From Vitrella brassicaformis (Eukaryota; Sar; Vitrellaceae), in the NCBI GenBank assembly GCA_001179505.1, contig CDMY01000531.1, positions 1-64,000 on the forward strand: a stretch of 64,000 nt of DNA, read 5' to 3'. Below the pieces are notes generated by a model. That model saw nothing but the letters and a program-made list of their open reading frames with translations. It searched no databases and was not told the DNA's origin. Below are positions 59,009 to 64,000 of this stretch, in pieces. Position 1 is the first letter of the stretch; each line of letters begins with the position of its first letter. A program made the translations under genes and the position numbers.

Positions 59009-61410
59009 ATGGGCGCCTGCACGATGACGCTCGCTCTGCTGTGTGTGTTGGCGTTGCTGGCCGGTCCTTGGTGTGTGTCGTGCCAGCAGCCTCCCTCCAA
59101 CATCGACAGAGGGTCAGCCAGACGCACACAGACAGACAGACAGACACACGCACACAAGGAGTGTATGTCTCCATTCCATATGTGTGTGTGTCTGTCTGTC
59201 TGTGTGCGTGTTTGTATGTGGGTGCAGGGAGTTTGCGTCGGCCACTGAAGGAGAGGAGGTCAGTGACACCACAGACACACACACTCACACACACACACTC
59301 TCACTCTCACTCTCACTCACATGTGAATCATGTTTGTCTCTGTGTCTCTATCTGATCATGTGAATCAGGTGCGCCAAGAGGTCCGTCGACAGGTCGAAGG
59401 GATGGAGGACGCGATTGCCGAGCAGGCACGACTCAGGCAGCGAAGCGGCAATGTCTGGAGCATGCACGGAGCCCCTCTCTTCGTCCCCGCCGTCCCACCC
59501 GCCCTCTCTGCCTCGAGCATGGGCATGATGCCTCCGAGTGGCGTCATGACGCAACCAGCTCCCGGGCAGAACCAACTCAACCTCAACCTCGGCCCCACCC
59601 AGTACAGCCCCTCGCCGTACACCGTCCAGCGCCCAATGTCGTTCCGGCAGATCGACACACCCGCCGCGAGTGTGAGTGCCAGTGACCCTGTGGCCGGCTC
59701 TCTGTTGGCCACCGACGGATTCATGCCAACGACAGCAGTGGGCGATGGTGAAGACGATGGCACGTCGACCAAGAACAACGGCATCATAGGCAACGGCATC
59801 AGCCAGGTGTGCACCACACACAGACAGGCAGGGAGACACACAAACCAAAGTCTATGTGTGACGGATGTCTTTGTGATTGATGTCAGCTTGAGGATGTGGC
59901 GGGCGGCGACAAACAAGAGACACGTGACGAAGACGACAATGGCCAACGAGTAAGTCGATGAAACGAACCTCTCACACACGACACACATGAATGAATGAAT
60001 GAATGAATGAAATGTGTTTGTTGTGTGTTTTCTCAGTCTGATGTGTCAGAGGGTGCGGCAAGTGACGAGTCAGCATCCACAACCACAACCACAACCACAA
60101 TGGCCACCACCAACACCAGCAGCAAAGGGGACGGCCGCTTCACTCCGATGACACTGGTACGCCATCGCATGACTGACATTCTGCATGAAACATGTCTGTG
60201 TCAGAACGCGTTCCATATGTACGTCAAATTTATACTCGGCCTGCAAAACTCGTCGAAAACCGAGGCACGCAGAGACGACACCACAGGGCCTCGATGGATG
60301 CGACATTCATGTTTTCGTGTGATGTGTGCAGCGCCCGCTCAGTGTCGGAGGGCATGCAGACGCAGCTGCGTCGGATCTCATGGGCGGCGGCGGCTTTTGG
60401 GGTGGCGACCCCTTCTTCATCTTCCCGCCCAAGGGTAAACACTGAAGGCGTGCCGACAGCAGAAGCAGCAGATGAATCGATGGATGTCTTATAGGCAAGA
60501 TGATCACCGTGGCCGATCACTTGAGAGAGGTGGCAGTCATGATGATGCGGGGCACTCAGGCCGTTCAGGTGGTGAACTCCGATGAGGAGGGCGAGACCGA
60601 TCCGCGGAGTGGTGAGCAGCACACATGACACACACACACACACACACACACAGTGACTGACACATGTGTTGGTGGCTGTTTGAATGCGTGTGTGAATGCA
60701 GCCAACCTGGCGGGTAATCAGGATTGACGTTGACACCATCACTATCACTCATCCGTGCATTCTTCTTGCAGCGGCCAAGTGCAAGGCCGTCGAGGCCGCT
60801 AACGCGCTGGACAGCAAGGGCGAGTCGCCGCTCACTGGCGTAAGTCAGCACGGATGCACAAACGCATGCAGAGTCTATTCCTTATTCTCTGCGTGTGTGT
60901 TCAGGCGAGAAGAAGGGCTGGCAGACGACACGGAACAAGAGAGGAGAGCGAAAACGAGCTGATAAACGAGGTCTGACACCCAGTCAGACAGTCAGACAGC
61001 CCTTTGCATGTTATGTGTGTTTGTATGTTGTGCAGATGCTCAAGTTCGCTCTGCAGCTTTTTCAGGGCGAAGAGAAGCGCCAAGGCCGCCAGCCGCACGC
61101 CACCTGGACTAAGATGAATGAACTGCTCAGGGCGTTCAAAATCTACGCGAAGGGGGTCATGAGTAAGGACGCACACAAGGAATCATCGTGTGTGCGTGCA
61201 TCCCGTGCATGCATTTTGATTTGCGTGTGTGCGCGTTAAGGCTCGGAGGACTGGTCGGCACCCGCTCCAGCCGCTGCGTCGTCGTCAAGTGCCCCCGCCG
61301 CCGACCAGCCCCCCGCCCAAGAGCAACCCGCAAGCCAGCCGCCCGCCGAGCAGACCGCACCTGCCGAGCAGACCGCACCGCGGTTCGAACTGCCGTGGTT
61401 CATAGGCTAA
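59009..61410 (+). CDS. secreted low-complexity protein
   Basis: Eleven exons: 59009-59112, 59228-59258, 59369-59806, 59887-59949, 60037-60156, 60332-60434, 60495-60611, 60772-60839, 60905-60970, 61036-61162, 61241-61410. They sum to 1407 nt, 468 aa. A textbook signal peptide opens it (MTLALLCVLALLAGPWCVSC), so it enters the secretory pathway. A short coiled coil (VRQEVRRQVEGMEDAIAEQ), Pro/Gln/Met-rich and Thr/Ser-rich regions, and a helical part follow (ITVADHLREVAVMMMRGTQ; MLKFALQLFQGEEKR; ATWTKMNELLRAFKIYAKG). The protein ends in a Pro/Ala/Gln repeat. No cysteine framework or enzyme motif is visible. The intron before 60772 carries the sequence shared with 51.6 kb. Confidence 0.72.
60689..60788 (+). 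repeat. intron-exon segment duplicated in inverted orientation at 51.6 kb
   Basis: Covers the last about 83 nt of an intron and the first 17 nt of the following exon. Its partner is 51565-51665 read on the minus strand. About nine of ten intron positions are identical, while the exons diverge soon after the splice site. Confidence 0.8.
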
Positions 61411-62262
61411 GTGACTGACTGACTGACTACTGAGTGACTGACGCAGGCTGACTGCTGACTGACGCAGCGTGAATGCATGGTCTCTAGTATCGATCCATTC
61501 ACCCTGTCGATCCATCCATCCATGCATCCACCATCCATCCACCAAGCCAGACAGACAAACCTTCACACCACACACCCAGACACACTCTTTCATTCGACCC
61601 CGAGCAAAGGCTGTCAGTGTGTCCTGACCGGGGTGGGTGGCACATCCCAGGTTCACGCGGCGACCACAGCTTAAAGGCTGTATATCGGCCACACACGCGC
61701 CCCTGAGAGGCCAGTCCACCAGCCAGCCGCAAAGGCCCGTCCGTCAGAGTTCACGCCTGCACCAAGGATGGTGCATGACGCGCCCCCTGACGGCGGACAC
61801 TTGCACGGACAAACACCCACAACACGCTGCATCACAGTCAACGGGCAGGCATGGGCCTCGATCGACACAGCAACCTGAGCGGGTCAGTTTTTTCGTCACT
61901 TTATGGACATTAATTTCGCGAAATTTGCAGAGGCACTTTGAGGGATGGTAGAGGGCACGTAAACGTCCATCCAGACATGCAGAATGACCACCATTCACGT
62001 GAAATCACGATTGTTTGCCAGTGCAAAGTCCGACATGTACGAAGACCGGAAAGGAATGACAGAAAGGGGAGAAGTGTCAAAGCGACAAAATCATCGATGG
62101 TGACAGACACACACAAATGGATGGATGGATGGATGCATTGATGGATGGATGTGTCTCTCCCTCGGAGTCCCTCCCTCTGATGTGTCTCGTCCTCTCTCAG
62201 GGAGAGGGAGGGACGAACACCCCTGTTGAGGTCGTTCTGCTTGATGAGCGGCTCATGTCCAT
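61411..62262. other. convergent intergenic region
   Basis: About 0.85 kb. Contains GACT units near 61409-61430, CATC units near 61512-61540, a perfect 14-nt palindrome AATTTCGCGAAATT near 61911, and a segment at 61790-61850 that resembles 63889-63970. No gene is supported. Confidence 0.5.
61790..61850 (+). repeat. dispersed repeat related to 63889-63970
   Basis: Both copies contain GACGGCGGAC, GGACAAACACCCA, CACAACACGC and GCTGCATCACAGTCA in the same order. The right-hand copy has about 15-20 extra bases in the middle. This could be the remnant of a low-copy mobile or subtelomeric element. Confidence 0.6.
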
Positions 62263-63376
62263 TCACCATGCCTCGGCGTGCCTGTAGACGTCTCTCCGTC
62301 TGCGTCCGTGTCTCGTCCGTGCTGTCGTGTGTGGGGGTGTGCGCGTGGGTGGGTGGGCGTCTGGCGTCAGGTTGATCTTGACGATGCGGGCCAGGTCGAG
62401 GTTAGTTGGAAGGTTGGCAGTCGACCATTCGGGAAGGTTGTCTTGACGTGTGCCTGACCTGCGATGAGCATTCGTCTTATCGACTGACCTCAGCTCATCT
62501 CGGCCCTGTTGTTGTCTATCCACTCCCGGAGGACTGTTGCAGTGCTGCTTTGCTGGACTGCCCCTCCTCCAGGTTGACGTTGAACAGGCAGAGCAGCTCG
62601 CTCAGGAGAGAGGACGAGACACAATCACACGCAGCCTGAAGTAAGTGAAGGACAACCCCATGGACGTGAGCGTGATCTGCCTGTGGGTACCTGCTCCTCG
62701 TCAGATGGATGGGTGCGGCCCTGCCGGTTGCGCGCAAGTCTGCTACAGGTCTTGAAATCATAGTCGAGCTCCTGCGTGCGATGTGCGATGGCCTTCACAC
62801 GGCGGGTGTGATGCGGCTCGCCTGGAGGACACTTGGGCAGCTTGTTGGCGTCAGGCGGAGCAACCTCATCCGTTCATCCATCTCACCGGGCACTTCCTCT
62901 TCCTCGATGAGCGGCTCGTCCTCGTCGTCAGCCAGAGGGCTGGCATCAAGTGGCGAAAGGCTGCCCCTCCCTCGCCGTGCCTGCGGGCGGCCGTCGCCCT
63001 CCTCGGTATCATAATCGTGCTGGGCGTGCTGGTTAGGTTCGTCGAGTGCGTCCATCTCGGCGTCGTTGTGGTCGTCCATGAACTCGCCGTCACGGTTGTC
63101 CACAGAAGGCTCCGAGTGACGGTCCTCATCATCTGAGCAATGGAACAGTTGGAGTCTGAATCAATGACTGTCAATCATTGCTGACCCTGCTGCTCGTCCT
63201 TGATTTTCTGTCGCTTGGTGGCCGACTCAGCGCCTGAGTGAGAGGCAGAAACACAGATGAGTAAATGGATGGTGTGCTTTTGCCATCGCTGCTTCTCTCT
63301 TACCTTCTGATTTGCTCCGCGCTTTGTCATCGTGGCCGCGCGGGAAGGCAGCCTCCCATCCAAACGTGCCGACAAC
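62263..63376 (-). CDS. unknown acidic protein, both ends uncertain
   Basis: Solid segments on the minus strand are 63376-63304 (EAAFPRGHDDKARSKS), 63234-63186 (ESATKRQKIKDEQQ), 63132-62894 (DEDRHSEPSVDN, DDHNDAEMDALDEPNQ, SPLDASPLADDEDEPLIEEE), 62864-62691 (CPPGEPHHTRRVKAIAHRTQ, ELDYDFKTCSRLARNRQ) and 62635-62579 (CDCVSSSLLSELLCLFN). The protein is acidic with a basic cluster, suggesting the nucleus. The first segment has no ATG in the frame that splices correctly, so an upstream exon is missing. Joining 62894 to 62864 needs a 29-nt intron. Downstream, at least two frames are possible, one ending DVYRHAEAW at 62263. I do not recognise a family. Confidence 0.42.
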
Positions 63377-64000
63377 AACAACTAATGCCTTAGAAACGTG
63401 CCGACAACACTGTCATTCCTTCTCATTCTCTGCACTCAATTGTAAACGCATGCATGCGTTGCTGGGGGCACCCCCCGCCTTGACTGCGTCTCATTTCCAT
63501 CATCGCTGCATACGCACGTGCATATGTATACATGCGCTCGACTTCGATGTCGAAAATCGCTTCTAGCGCAAGAACGAGAAGGCCAATCGGCCAGGTTTTG
63601 AGTGGAGCGAAGACGCCATTCAATTCCCCACAACATAGGCAGATCGGATTTTCGAGAAACGTGTTCTGTGTGGAGTTTTCCCTAGGTCTACGTGAAGCCC
63701 TGTATGTCTGCCGGCACAAAATCGCTTCTAGCGCAAGAACGAGAAGGCCAATCGGCCAGGTCTTTCGCCTGTTAAGTGCCCCAGAGGGAGCCCGAAAACA
63801 TAGGCAGATCGGATTTTCGAGAACGGGTATTGTCTTGCGACATGCTCAAAAAGGTGGCGATTTGTCATAACCGCTCAGTTTGCTGTCGACGGCGGACGCT
63901 TCTATGGACAAACACCCAGCAAAAACCCTTGCCCCCACAACACGCGGGCTGCATCACAGTCAGCAGGCAGGCAGGCAGGCAGGCATGATGCTCATCCATT
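63377..64000. other. right-edge region with duplicated repeat element
   Basis: About 620 nt without a convincing gene. It carries the two-unit element at 63553-63823, a CGTGCCGACAAC duplication near 63366-63412, and (GCAG)n near 63965-63983. The missing first exon of the preceding minus-strand gene may also lie here. Confidence 0.5.
63553..63823 (+). repeat. two-unit direct repeat, 165-nt period, variable core
   Basis: Block A is 44 nt at 63553-63596 and, identically, at 63718-63761. Block B is 27 nt at 63632-63658 and, identically, at 63797-63823. In both units a 35-nt spacer separates A from B, but the spacer sequences are unrelated. Block A contains GGCCAATCGGCC, which can fold into a 4-bp hairpin. 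Confidence 0.85.

Noticed and set aside
61911-61924. Perfect palindrome AATTTCGCGAAATT as an operator or origin
   Set aside because: A single 14-nt palindrome in an intergenic region of a eukaryote, with no repeat or neighbour that supports a function.

Overview
The window is nuclear DNA of a GC-rich, intron-dense eukaryote. Introns are GT-AG, usually 40-110 nt, and many carry a (TG)n tract just before the acceptor. A Sec7-TBC fusion, MORN and SPAG1-type proteins, and proteins with bipartite (ER signal plus transit) plastid leaders, including a TilS, point to an alveolate with a secondary plastid. A chromerid such as Vitrella fits best. That assignment is inference; no organelle or rRNA marker is present. 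About 28 protein genes are supported. I see no tRNA or rRNA gene, CRISPR array or recognisable transposase.

Layout, left to right: trypsin-like protease (-) head-to-head with a 16-exon Sec7-TBC protein (+); plastid-type TilS (-) with an acidic protein (+); SPAG1/RPAP3-like co-chaperone (-) with a MORN protein (+); a secreted or plastid Pro-rich protein (+) and a coiled-coil protein (+); a small protein (-) with two tandem RING-CH membrane proteins (+,+); an alpha/beta hydrolase (-) with an unknown protein (+); a Na+/Ca2+ exchanger (-) with an F-box/LRR protein (+); a divergent protein kinase (-); SRP54 (-) with PDX1 (+); a small membrane protein (-) with an Rpp38-like L7Ae protein (+); a nuclear-type protein (-) with a membrane protein (+); a 66-aa membrane protein and a MYND protein (-,-) facing a plastid-leader gene broken by two in-frame TAGs (+); a zinc-ribbon protein (+); a secreted protein (+); and an acidic protein (-) with unresolved ends.

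Ten of the gene pairs are head-to-head, often only 120-340 nt apart. In many of these gaps, and upstream of three single genes, a sequence close to TTAGCTCGC sits about 40-90 nt before the start codon. The exact 9-mer was found five times, always upstream of a gene. I consider it the best candidate for an undescribed element here (a core promoter motif).

Other notable items: an intron-centred ~100-nt repeat shared by 51.6 kb and 60.7 kb; the two in-frame TAGs at 57.5-57.7 kb; a stop/start ATGA overlap between two genes; a TBC domain lacking its arginine finger; a kinase with altered HRD and DFG motifs; and a duplicated element at the right end with two conserved blocks around an equal-length variable core.

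Gene models were built by hand by matching splice phases. For most genes whose exons were summed, the total is a multiple of three. UTRs, transcription starts and alternative splicing cannot be seen.
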